This document shows positions 6,734-12,353 of a DNA stretch of 12,353 bases, piece after piece; the stretch's first letter is position 1; every line of letters begins with the position of its first letter. The position numbers and the translations under genes are program-made. The notes under the pieces are model-generated. The model saw only the letters and a program-made list of their open reading frames with translations. It did no database searches and had not been told where the DNA came from. The DNA is from CAZLLV01 sp964560325 (lineage in GTDB: Bacteria; Acidobacteriota; Thermoanaerobaculia; Multivoradales; DATKCC01): contig CAZLLV010000164.1 of assembly GCA_964560325.1 (NCBI GenBank), positions 1-12,353 on the forward strand. Reading direction: 5' to 3'.

Positions 6734-7786
6734 TTGACCACCTTCTCGCCCCGCTTCACCATCACCCACTCGATCACCGCCGGATTGACGGCGATCGAGC
6801 GGGCGCGAGGGTTTCTGGAGGCGGCGCGGCTGTCGGACGAGTGGATCGAGCGGATGAGCCGGCGCGCGCTGCTCCTCGAAGCGCACCACACCACCCACAT
6901 CGAAGGCACCGAGCTGACCCTCGACCAGGCCCGCCGCCTCTGGGAGGGCGAGCCGGTGGAAGAGGCCACGCGGGACGACGCGCGGGAGCTCCTCAACTAC
7001 CGCGAGGCGTTCCACCTGGTCTCGGACTACCTCGGCAGCGGCGAGCCGATCACCGAAGGGCTGATCCGGGAGATCCACAAGCGCCTGGTCGAGGGCGTTC
7101 GGGGAGGCTCCGGCGATCCCGGCCGCTACCGTACGATCCAGAACCAGGTGATCAACAGCCGAACCGGTGAGATCGTCTACACCCCGCCCCCCCCGCACGA
7201 CGTGGCCCCGATGATGCGCGAGCTAGTCGAGTGGCTCGACGCCGAAACGACGATCCACCCGGTACTGGTCGCCGGGATCGCGCAGTTCCAGCTCGTCCAC
7301 ATCCACCCGTTCGTGGACGGCAACGGGCGCACCTCCCGCCTGCTCTCCACCCTCTGCCTCTACCGATCCGGCTACGACTTCAAGCGCCTGTTCACGATCA
7401 GCGAGTACTACGACCGGGACCGCGCGCCCTTCTACGCCGCGCTCCAGAGCGTCCGCCGGAACGAGATGGAAATGACCGGCTGGCTGGAGTATTTCGTCCG
7501 CGGCCTCTCCGCACAGCTCCAGGAGGTGAAGGCACAGGGCGAGCAGGTGATCCGCCGCGACGCCCTGGCTCTACAGCACGACCTCGCTCCGCGGCAGGTG
7601 ATGGCGGTCGAGCGACTGCTGGAGGACGGCACTCTCGACGTCGGGGAGCTCCAGGAGCTCTTTCCGGAGGTGCACCGCCGGACCCTGCAACGCGATCTCA
7701 AGGAACTGGTCGAGAGGGGGCTGGCACGCAGCCACGGCGCGGGGCGCGCCACGCGCTACGTGCCGGGGAGGAAGCTGGTTCGATGA
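6734..7786 (+). CDS. Fic family protein (class II AMP transferase) with C-terminal winged helix
   Basis: Fic enzymes transfer AMP from ATP to a Ser, Thr or Tyr hydroxyl of a target protein, and many also remove it. This 350-aa protein has the full catalytic motif HPFVDGNGR at 191-199: H191 is the catalytic base, D195 holds the metal and R199 contacts phosphate. The N-terminal inhibitory helix matches S/TxxxE(G/N) with T53, E57 and G58 in TTHIEG. This makes it class II, self-inhibited, needing no separate antitoxin. Residues of about 282-345 form a winged helix (VHRRTLQRDLKELVERGLA is the recognition-helix region), suggesting DNA binding or autoregulation. The TTG start has GGAG 10 nt upstream and fits the family N-terminus FSPRFTIT; the in-frame stop at 6692-6694 leaves no better choice. 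A hairpin and short leader ORF precede it. Targets are unknown. Confidence 0.94.
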   Translation: MTTFSPRFTITHSITAGLTAIERARGFLEAARLSDEWIERMSRRALLLEAHHTTHIEGTELTLDQARRLWEGEPVEEATRDDARELLNYREAFHLVSDYLGSGEPITEGLIREIHKRLVEGVRGGSGDPGRYRTIQNQVINSRTGEIVYTPPPPHDVAPMMRELVEWLDAETTIHPVLVAGIAQFQLVHIHPFVDGNGRTSRLLSTLCLYRSGYDFKRLFTISEYYDRDRAPFYAALQSVRRNEMEMTGWLEYFVRGLSAQLQEVKAQGEQVIRRDALALQHDLAPRQVMAVERLLEDGTLDVGELQELFPEVHRRTLQRDLKELVERGLARSHGAGRATRYVPGRKLVR

Positions 7787-7810
7787 GGCGACGGGGGGCC
7801 TGCGAGGCTT

Positions 7811-7852
7811 TCGCGACAGAATCGCGACACGCATCGCGACAGAATCGCGACA
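7811..7852 (+). repeat. Array of four TCGCGACA boxes (two 19-bp direct repeats)
   Basis: The 19-mer TCGCGACAGAATCGCGACA occurs twice, exactly, at 7811-7829 and 7834-7852, with a 4-bp spacer. Each copy holds two TCGCGACA boxes, so boxes start at 7811, 7822, 7834 and 7845. The steps of 11, 12 and 11 bp put all four on about the same face of the helix. Each contains the palindrome TCGCGA. The array lies 25 bp after the fic stop and about 85 bp before the -10 of the next gene. It looks like a multi-site protein-binding region. Confidence 0.7.
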
Positions 7853-7935
7853 TCGACACCCCTCCCCGATCCCTCCGGGCTCGTCTCATGAGCCGCCGGA
7901 CCGCGATCGCGGCGTAGCCGGGACCCGGGCCGGGC

Positions 7936-7941
7936 TAACAT
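7936..7941 (+). promoter_or_regulatory. -10 element for a leaderless rlmI transcript
   Basis: TAACAT matches TATAAT at four of six positions and the TAnnnT form. Its 3' end lies 7 nt before the ATG at 7949, so transcription would begin at or next to the start codon. No Shine-Dalgarno precedes that ATG, in line with a leaderless mRNA. No good -35 is visible. Apart from the box array upstream, the 7787-7948 gap holds only GC-rich inverted sequence (CGCGATCGCG near 7903) without a T-tract. Confidence 0.45.
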
Positions 7942-7948
7942 GGCGCCC

Positions 7949-9160
7949 ATGAATCGAATCGTGCTCCAACGCGGCCGTGAGCGGTCGCTCCTCCGCCGCC
8001 ATCCGTGGATCTTCTCCGGCGCCATCGCCGACGTTCAGGGCGGCCCGGCCGCGGGCGATACGGTGGAGGTGGTGGCGTCGGACGGGCAGGTGCTCGGTCT
8101 CGGCGCCTTCTCTCCCCGGTCGCAGATCGCCGTCCGCATGTGGACGTTCCAGGCGGCGGAGGGCGCGCCCCCGGAGGAGGTCGACTCCGCGCTCTTCCGC
8201 GGGCGGGTCGAGCGCGCCGTCGCCACGCGCGAGCCGGTGCCGCCGGAGGAGGAGCCGGCCGGCCGGCGGCTGGTCAATGCCGAGTCGGACGGGCTGCCGG
8301 GGGTGATCGTCGACCGCTACGGCGAGCACCTGGTCTGCCAGTTCCTGTCGGCCGGGGCCGAGCGATGGAAAAGCGCGATCGTCGAGGCGCTGGTCGATCT
8401 CCTGGCCCCCGCGAGCGTCACCGAGCGCTCCGACTCGGAAGGCCGGAACAAGGAGGGGCTGCCGCCGTCGTCCGGCAGTCTGTTCCAAGGCGCCGGCGGC
8501 GAGGCGCCCGAATGGATCGAGATCGCGGAAGGCCCGGTGCGCTACCGGATCGACCTGCGGCGGGGCCACAAGACCGGGTTCTACCTCGATCAGCGGGAGA
8601 ACCGCGCCGAGGTCGCGCGCCACGCGGCCGGCGCGCGGGTGCTCGACGCCTTTGCGTACACCGGCGGCTTCGGCGTGGCGGCGCTCGCCGCGGGCGCCGC
8701 GTCGGTGGTGAACATCGAGTCGTCGGGCGCCATGCTGGAGGCGCTCGACGCGAACGTCGCGCTCAACGGTCTCGACGCCTCGAAAGTGGAGCACGTCGAG
8801 GGGAACGCCTTCTCGGTGCTGCGCGCCCTCCGGGCGGAGGAGCGGCGTTTCGACCTGGTGATCCTCGATCCGCCGAAGTTCGCCGACTCCCGCGCCCGGC
8901 TCGAGAAGGCGGCGCGCGGCTACAAGGACGTGAACCTCCTCGCCTGCCAGCTCCTCGCCCCCGGCGGCCTGCTCGCCACCTTCTCCTGCTCGGGCATCCT
9001 CCAGCCGGACCTGTTCCAGAAGATCGTCGCGGACGCGGCGCTCGACGCCGGCCGCGACGGGCGCATCCTCCGGCGCTTTTCGCAGGCGCCGGATCACGTC
9101 GTGTCGCTGGCGTTCCCGGAGGGGAGCTACCTCAAGGGGCTCCTCTGCCGGGTCTGGTGA
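7949..9160 (+). CDS. rlmI: Class I SAM-dependent rRNA methyltransferase, RlmI type (23S rRNA m5C1962)
   Basis: The enzyme (403 aa) methylates carbon 5 of a cytosine in 23S rRNA, C1962 in E. coli, using S-adenosylmethionine. The N-terminal PUA domain begins LQRGRERSLLRRHPWIFSGA, as in E. coli RlmI. A central region with ESDGLPGVIVDRYG follows, then the Rossmann methyltransferase domain. Landmarks are GHKTGFYLDQR (K208), SAM motif I DAFAYTGGFG (about 233-242), motif IV DPPKF (D307-F311) and motif VI FSCSG with C347, the usual m5C nucleophile position. Length is close to the E. coli protein. I chose ATG 7949, which lines up with the E. coli N-terminus and with the leaderless promoter. ATG 7940 overlaps the -10 box and would add three residues. 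The stop is 16 bp from the converging secreted-protein gene. Confidence 0.93.
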   Translation: MNRIVLQRGRERSLLRRHPWIFSGAIADVQGGPAAGDTVEVVASDGQVLGLGAFSPRSQIAVRMWTFQAAEGAPPEEVDSALFRGRVERAVATREPVPPEEEPAGRRLVNAESDGLPGVIVDRYGEHLVCQFLSAGAERWKSAIVEALVDLLAPASVTERSDSEGRNKEGLPPSSGSLFQGAGGEAPEWIEIAEGPVRYRIDLRRGHKTGFYLDQRENRAEVARHAAGARVLDAFAYTGGFGVAALAAGAASVVNIESSGAMLEALDANVALNGLDASKVEHVEGNAFSVLRALRAEERRFDLVILDPPKFADSRARLEKAARGYKDVNLLACQLLAPGGLLATFSCSGILQPDLFQKIVADAALDAGRDGRILRRFSQAPDHVVSLAFPEGSYLKGLLCRVW

Positions 9161-9176
9161 CGCCCGGCTCCGCGGC

Positions 9177-9995
9177 TCAGCGGCCGTCCGGCACGGGATC
9201 GAGCTCCATCGCCTCCGGCGGAGCTTCCATCCCCTCCATGCCCTCCATCTCCATCTCCACCTGCGGCGCGAAGTACCAGCGGCCGTCGACCCGGATCATC
9301 TCGAGCGTCTCGTCGCCGGCCTGGGCGGTGGCGTGGTCGCCGTCGATCCGGTAGTCGGTCACCTCGGTCCCGACCCAGTCCGGCTTCGCCTCGTCGGCCG
9401 GCGAGGGCGCCGTGCCCTCCTCCAGGCCCAGCGGCGAATCGTCGGTGTCGAGCTCGGAGAGCAGGGTCATCATCGACTCGGTGAGAGCGATCATGTCGGC
9501 GTTCTCGAGCGCCGCCTCCATCGCCGCGTCCTCCTCCGATCCGGGCTCGAAGCCTTCGTCCAGGAGGCCGGCGAGGCCGTGCGGCTCGAGCACGGCACGG
9601 AGCTTCGCCGTCATCGCCTCCGCCTCGGCCGCGGCATCCGCCTCCGCCGCCTCCATCTCCGCCTTCTGCTCGGCGGTCATCTCCTCGCCGGTGAAGGCCT
9701 CGCCCATCCCTTCCGCCATCGCGCTCCCCATGCCGACGGCCATCTGGGAGAAGCCGACCATCATCACGCCCATCATCACCATCATGCCGCCGATCGCCTT
9801 CCGGTCCTCGGGCGCCATGCACGCCATCAGCTCCCCCATGTCGCCGGCGTCCGCCGCCGCCTGCATACGCGCCACCAGCTCTTCCGGCGTAGCACCGCCG
9901 TACGGCTGCTCCGCCCCGAACGAGGGAACGACGACCAGGCAGACGAGCACCAGCACCGCCACCGCGCGGCGCGTCCCGCGATACGAGCTCTTCAT
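9177..9995 (-). CDS. Met-rich, acidic secreted protein of unknown function
   Basis: I do not recognise a family. The 272-aa product has a Sec signal peptide (about 1-28, basic start with RR, core AVLVLVCLVVV, cleavage near SFGA). The mature N-terminus, TPEELVARMQAAADAGDMGEL, looks helical, like the start of NTF2-type or DUF4878-like domains. Residues 44-106 hold 15 methionines, including GGMMVMMGVMMVGF (69-82), which could be a membrane helix or a soft-metal site. A Glu/Ala-rich stretch (about 104-135) may be a coiled coil. The C-terminal part DYRIDGDHATA...IRVDGRWYF resembles a beta sheet of a small lipocalin-like or NTF2-like domain. The tail has five Met-Glu repeats. The ATG at 9995 has AAAGGAG with good spacing; an upstream ATG at 10031 would spoil the signal peptide. 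It follows the Ig-like lipoprotein gene by 88 bp on the same strand. Confidence 0.8.
   Translation of the reverse strand: MKSSYRGTRRAVAVLVLVCLVVVPSFGAEQPYGGATPEELVARMQAAADAGDMGELMACMAPEDRKAIGGMMVMMGVMMVGFSQMAVGMGSAMAEGMGEAFTGEEMTAEQKAEMEAAEADAAAEAEAMTAKLRAVLEPHGLAGLLDEGFEPGSEEDAAMEAALENADMIALTESMMTLLSELDTDDSPLGLEEGTAPSPADEAKPDWVGTEVTDYRIDGDHATAQAGDETLEMIRVDGRWYFAPQVEMEMEGMEGMEAPPEAMELDPVPDGR
9206..9262 (+). repeat. Imperfect CTCCAT tandem repeat within the Met-rich gene
   Basis: CTCCAT and near-copies recur over this stretch on the plus strand. Read in the gene they give the MEMEGMEGME tail. The repeat may have grown by slippage. Confidence 0.5.
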
Positions 9996-10000
9996 GACCC

Positions 10001-10007
10001 GCTCCTT
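10001..10007 (-). promoter_or_regulatory. Ribosome binding site deciding the Met-rich protein start
   Basis: AAAGGAG on the minus strand lies 6-7 nt before the ATG at 9995. This is much better than the spacing before the alternative ATG at 10031. Confidence 0.65.
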
Positions 10008-10044
10008 TCTGGATGAGACGGAGAGGAGCATGGCGCACTTCGCT

Positions 10045-10063
10045 CCCGCCGTCCAGCGGCGGG
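10045..10063 (-). promoter_or_regulatory. GC-rich stem-loop between the Ig-like and Met-rich genes
   Basis: CCCGCCG (10045-10051) and CGGCGGG (10057-10063) form a perfect 7-bp stem around a 5-nt loop. On the minus strand it comes 20 nt after the stop of the Ig-like gene. No T-run follows, so it may be a weak terminator, an mRNA 3'-end protector or an attenuator. Confidence 0.35.
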
Positions 10064-10083
10064 CAAAGGCGCCTACTCACCCC

Positions 10084-11118
10084 TCAGGACGGCGGGGTGA
10101 GCTCGATCTGCAGCGTGCCGGTGACGGAGGTGCCTTCGGCGCCGACGATGACGGTGACGAAGCCGGGCGGGGCGCTTCCGGGGCGGAAGACGGCGGTGGC
10201 GGTGCCGCCGCTCGACAGGGTGACGTTGCCGAAGGTGCCGACCGGGGCGCCGGCGGAGTCGACGGCGCGGAAGGTGACGACGGTGCCGTCGGTGACGGTG
10301 CCGACGTCGCGGTGGAGACCGGCGGTGATCGTCACCTGCGAATCGGCGGCGGCCGGTACGGCGAGGCTGTCGGCGCTCACGGTGATCACGTCCGGTAGCG
10401 CCCGTTCGAACGTCACCTCGGCCGAGCGAGAGACCCCGGCGACGGTCGCGGTCACCCGTGCGCTCCCGACCGTCGAGGCGCTCACGAGATCGACCGAGGC
10501 GCGGTTCGCGGCGTCGACCGGCACGGTGGCGGTGGTCTGCCCACCCGGCGCGAGCTCGCCGCTGGAGGTCGTGAAGGTCACCGTCCGGTCGGCCGGCGCG
10601 ATCTCGGGCGACACCTCGACGGTGAAGGTGCTGAGCGTCGCGCCGTCGGCCGGCGCGCGCGTGGGCGCGGCGACGAAGCGGATCACCCCGTCCGGGTCGA
10701 GCGGCACGAAACCGATCTCCAGGCTGGCGGCGACCCCGGGCGCCGACATCGGCGAGGCCGTGACCACCGCCGTGCCGACCGCCTGGGACGAGACGAGGTC
10801 GATCCGGGCGCGACCGGTCGCGTCGGCCTCGACCGCCATCGCGTCGCCGTTCGCGGTCCCGCCATCGAGCGTGCCGCGGCTGGTCCGGAAGAGCACGGTG
10901 CGGCGATCGAGCGCCGGGTCGCCCAGGAGTCGCGCCTCGAGCGTCAGCCGCGAGAAGCCGTCCGCCGGCAGCGTGGCGGCGCCGCTCACCGACTGGAGGG
11001 TGAGGATCTTCTCCAGGTTGCCGGTGGTCGGCTCGTAGCTGTCGCTGTCGTAGCAGCCGGCGAGGAGCGACGCCAGCACCAGTCCCGCCAGGGTTCGAGC
11101 GATCCGTTCACGTCTCAT
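10084..11118 (-). CDS. Lipoprotein with three bacterial Ig-like (Big_1/invasin-type) domains
   Basis: This 344-aa protein has a lipoprotein signal peptide ending LLAGC, with C22 as the lipidated residue. The next residues, YDSD, do not look like an inner-membrane retention signal, so an outer-membrane or surface position is likely. After a short linker come three Ig-like repeats of about 95-100 residues (about 37-137, 142-235, 238-342). They share a pattern: ADG before a strand, TVxFxTSxGxL in the middle, then RASVDLVSxxxVGxARVTA near the end. This is the Big_1/invasin-type filamin-like fold, common in adhesins and surface fibres. There is no enzyme motif. The ATG has GGAG 6 nt upstream. Its first 11 nt overlap the end of the upstream gene, which suggests translational coupling. 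Its role may be surface display or matrix binding. Confidence 0.87.
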   Translation of the reverse strand: MRRERIARTLAGLVLASLLAGCYDSDSYEPTTGNLEKILTLQSVSGAATLPADGFSRLTLEARLLGDPALDRRTVLFRTSRGTLDGGTANGDAMAVEADATGRARIDLVSSQAVGTAVVTASPMSAPGVAASLEIGFVPLDPDGVIRFVAAPTRAPADGATLSTFTVEVSPEIAPADRTVTFTTSSGELAPGGQTTATVPVDAANRASVDLVSASTVGSARVTATVAGVSRSAEVTFERALPDVITVSADSLAVPAAADSQVTITAGLHRDVGTVTDGTVVTFRAVDSAGAPVGTFGNVTLSSGGTATAVFRPGSAPPGFVTVIVGAEGTSVTGTLQIELTPPS

Positions 11119-11461
11119 CGATCACTCCGATCACCACCCGGTCGCGCACGACCGTCTCCGCCTGAATGGTCTGCTGGATCTCGACCTGGGCCATCGCGGT
11201 GTCCCCCTGCTCGACCAGCGACACCCGGTCGGTCCGCTTCGTGGGCGTGCCGGCGAGCTGCGTCTGCACCGTCACCGACTTGGCCGGGCCGCCCGGGGTG
11301 GCGAAGAAGACCGCGCTCCGGCCGTCGAGGCTGTAGATGATTGTCGCCGGCTCCCCCCCGAGATCGGAGTGGAGGGTCTGGGTGAGCTCGATCGTCTCGC
11401 CCGAGTGGAGGCTGACGGTGCCGGGTGCCGCGGCGAGATGCTGGTCGATGATCGCTGCCAT
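11108..11461 (-). CDS. Small beta-rich protein of unknown function
   Basis: I do not recognise it. It has 117 aa, no signal peptide and no membrane segment. The middle part alternates polar and non-polar residues in short strands (SGETIELTQTL, ATIIYSLDGRSAVFFA, KSVTVQTQLAG, TDRVSLVEQGDTAMAQVEIQQ), so a beta-sandwich is likely. The N-terminus MAAIIDQHLAAAPGTV is short and helical. The ATG at 11461 has AGGAGG 8 nt upstream and lies 15 nt after the stop of the upstream gene. Its own stop lies inside the start of the Ig-like lipoprotein gene (11-nt overlap). The tight packing says the three products are made together. With no export signal it may act in the cytoplasm or be exported by a route not seen here. 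Confidence 0.75.
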   Translation of the reverse strand: MAAIIDQHLAAAPGTVSLHSGETIELTQTLHSDLGGEPATIIYSLDGRSAVFFATPGGPAKSVTVQTQLAGTPTKRTDRVSLVEQGDTAMAQVEIQQTIQAETVVRDRVVIGVIDET

Positions 11462-11467
11462 GGGTAC

Positions 11468-11474
11468 GGCCTCC
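11468..11474 (-). promoter_or_regulatory. Ribosome binding site of the small beta-rich protein
   Basis: AGGAGG on the minus strand sits 8 nt before the ATG at 11461, directly after the stop of the upstream gene. This makes the 117-aa ORF a likely real gene. Confidence 0.7.
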
Positions 11475-11476
11475 TG

Positions 11477-12352
11477 CTACTGACCGGTCTGGAAGACGTT
11501 GCCGAGGCCGGTGAGCGCCGGCACCACGTCGACGTCGAAGGAGAACGAGAGGAACGGCGAGACGGCGACGGAGTCGCCCTCGACCAGCGGGTTCGGGTCG
11601 CGCTCCTCGAACACCAGGGCGCCCACCATCACCCGCAACGAGCCGGTCAGCCGGGCCCCGACGCCCAGGACCAGCGACTGGTTGCTGAACAGGTCGTCCC
11701 GGGTCCGGTCGTCGCCGATGCCGTCGACCGTCAGGCCGAGGGTGAGCGAGACCCGCCGCGGCAGGGTCTCCCAGAAGCTCCCGAACTGCGAGATCGGGGC
11801 CGCCTTGTTGATCGGGCGCGAGTAGACGTTCGTGCCCACGTAGCTCGAGAACGCCTCGAGCTCCGGCGTCCAGAGGATCCCGGCGTCGCCGCTCAGGTAG
11901 TTGCGCTGGGCGGTGACGAAGTCGGCGCGGCTGGTGGCGGCGAGCAGCACGACCTCCTGGGCGCGCGTCTCGAAGTCGGCCGCCACCGCCTCCCGAGCAG
12001 TGCGGCGGGCGGCGAGCTCGTCGCCGATCGACGCGAGCGTCCCCTGGAGCCGCGCCAGCGCCCGGTCGGCCGAGCCGACCAGCCCGCGCGGCGCCGCCAG
12101 GTCCGCGAGCTCGCCCGCCGCGTCGGCGCCGAGCGCACCCGACGCCACCAGCGCGGCCGGGAGCGGCTTCGCGTTGCCGTCGGTATCGGCGAAGAGGGCG
12201 CGCAGGGCGCCGATCCGCTGCGCCGCCGCGGCGACCTCTCCGCCGGCGCTCGCGACGAAGTCGCCCAGGGCCTGCGGGCTCTGCCGGTCGGCGGCGCCGA
12301 GGTCGGGCAGGTCGGCCGCCTGGAGCGCGGCGCGGGCGGCGGCGGCATCGTC
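11477..12352 (-). CDS. C-terminal part of an unrecognised Ala-rich and beta-rich protein, 5' end outside window
   Basis: The frame is open from the window edge to the TAG at 11479-11477, giving 291 residues; no start is needed inside the window. A GTG at 12148 lies in an open coding stretch and is not the likely start. The first part (about 1-150) is Ala-, Leu- and Arg-rich and helical, with coiled-coil character (ADRALARLQGTLASIGDELA). After residue 150 it becomes strand-rich: RVSLTLGLTVDGIGDD, NQSLVLGVGARLTGSLRVMVGALVF, SVAVSPFLSFSFDVDVVPAL. The alternating residues look like membrane beta-hairpins of an outer-membrane protein. It does not end in the usual terminal aromatic residue (it ends NVFQTGQ). 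An outer-membrane place is inference. It heads the visible part of a three-gene unit with the small protein and Ig-like lipoprotein. Confidence 0.75.
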   Translation of the reverse strand, partial: DDAAAARAALQAADLPDLGAADRQSPQALGDFVASAGGEVAAAAQRIGALRALFADTDGNAKPLPAALVASGALGADAAGELADLAAPRGLVGSADRALARLQGTLASIGDELAARRTAREAVAADFETRAQEVVLLAATSRADFVTAQRNYLSGDAGILWTPELEAFSSYVGTNVYSRPINKAAPISQFGSFWETLPRRVSLTLGLTVDGIGDDRTRDDLFSNQSLVLGVGARLTGSLRVMVGALVFEERDPNPLVEGDSVAVSPFLSFSFDVDVVPALTGLGNVFQTGQ

Positions 12353-12353
12353 C

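Noticed and set aside
3397..6996. 1199-codon minus-strand open frame
   Set aside because: It runs across the hydrolase and membrane-protein genes in another frame and past their ends. Composition is Arg/Gly/Ala-rich with no motif, while the real genes have catalytic and membrane signatures.
7811..7852. Short CRISPR array
   Set aside because: Only two 19-bp units with a 4-bp spacer. Spacers are too short and there are no cas genes.
7888..7917. Nine-codon ORF before rlmI (starts ATG 7888)
   Set aside because: No Shine-Dalgarno and too short to tell from chance.
10045..10063. Rho-independent terminator after the Ig-like gene
   Set aside because: The stem is good but no T-run follows on either strand, so I list it only as a stem-loop.
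9127..10080. 317-codon minus-strand frame next to the Met-rich protein
   Set aside because: It is a shifted frame of the same region, Gly/Arg/Asp-rich. The 9177-9995 frame has the signal peptide and Shine-Dalgarno.
11893..12348. 151-codon minus-strand frame at the window end
   Set aside because: Arg/Ser/Pro-rich shadow. The other frame is open to the edge and continues into the coding region ending at 11477.

Overview
The window is a very GC-rich stretch of bacterial chromosome. Nearly every third codon position is G or C, which is why long spurious antisense reading frames appear. The gene set looks Gram-negative: a lipobox lipoprotein, Sec-exported proteins and a probable outer-surface protein. 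The style suggests a high-GC environmental lineage such as Acidobacteriota (Thermoanaerobaculia-like) or Myxococcota. No 16S rRNA, tRNA or other phylogenetic marker is present, so this placement is a guess. I see no mobile element, CRISPR array or tRNA.

Layout, left to right. (1) 1-2208, plus strand: the 3' end of a glutamate/dicarboxylate:cation symporter (DAACS family), then a complete neurotransmitter:sodium symporter (LeuT family). Together they look like an amino-acid uptake locus. (2) 2213-3415, minus strand: a DegT/DnrJ/EryC1/StrS PLP aminotransferase, converging on the transporter with only 4 bp between the stop codons. (3) 3492-6503, minus strand: a two-gene unit. A secreted alpha/beta hydrolase comes first. 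It is followed by a membrane protein whose soluble N-terminal domain looks like an archaemetzincin that kept the three zinc-ligand histidines but lost the catalytic glutamate (HLFGHLNGLEH in place of HExxHxxGxxH). (4) 6504-6733: a 230-bp divergent intergenic region with a stem-loop that buries a Shine-Dalgarno sequence and a 20-codon leader ORF ending 4 nt before the next gene. (5) 6734-7786, plus strand: a class II Fic protein (AMP transferase) with a C-terminal winged-helix domain. (6) 7787-7948: an intergenic region with four TCGCGACA boxes at 11-12 bp steps, then a -10 element placed for a leaderless transcript. (7) 7949-9160, plus strand: RlmI-type 23S rRNA cytosine methyltransferase. (8) 9177-12353, minus strand: a Met-rich secreted protein, a three-domain Ig-like lipoprotein, a small beta-rich protein and the C-terminal part of a larger protein. 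The last three are tightly packed, with a 15-nt gap and then an 11-nt overlap.

The best candidates for something undescribed are the hydrolase/pseudo-metzincin membrane pair, the Fic gene with its unusual leader and the box array behind it, and the 9177-12353 cell-surface operon of unrecognised proteins. Gene starts were chosen by Shine-Dalgarno position, alignment to remembered family N-termini, and promoter position.
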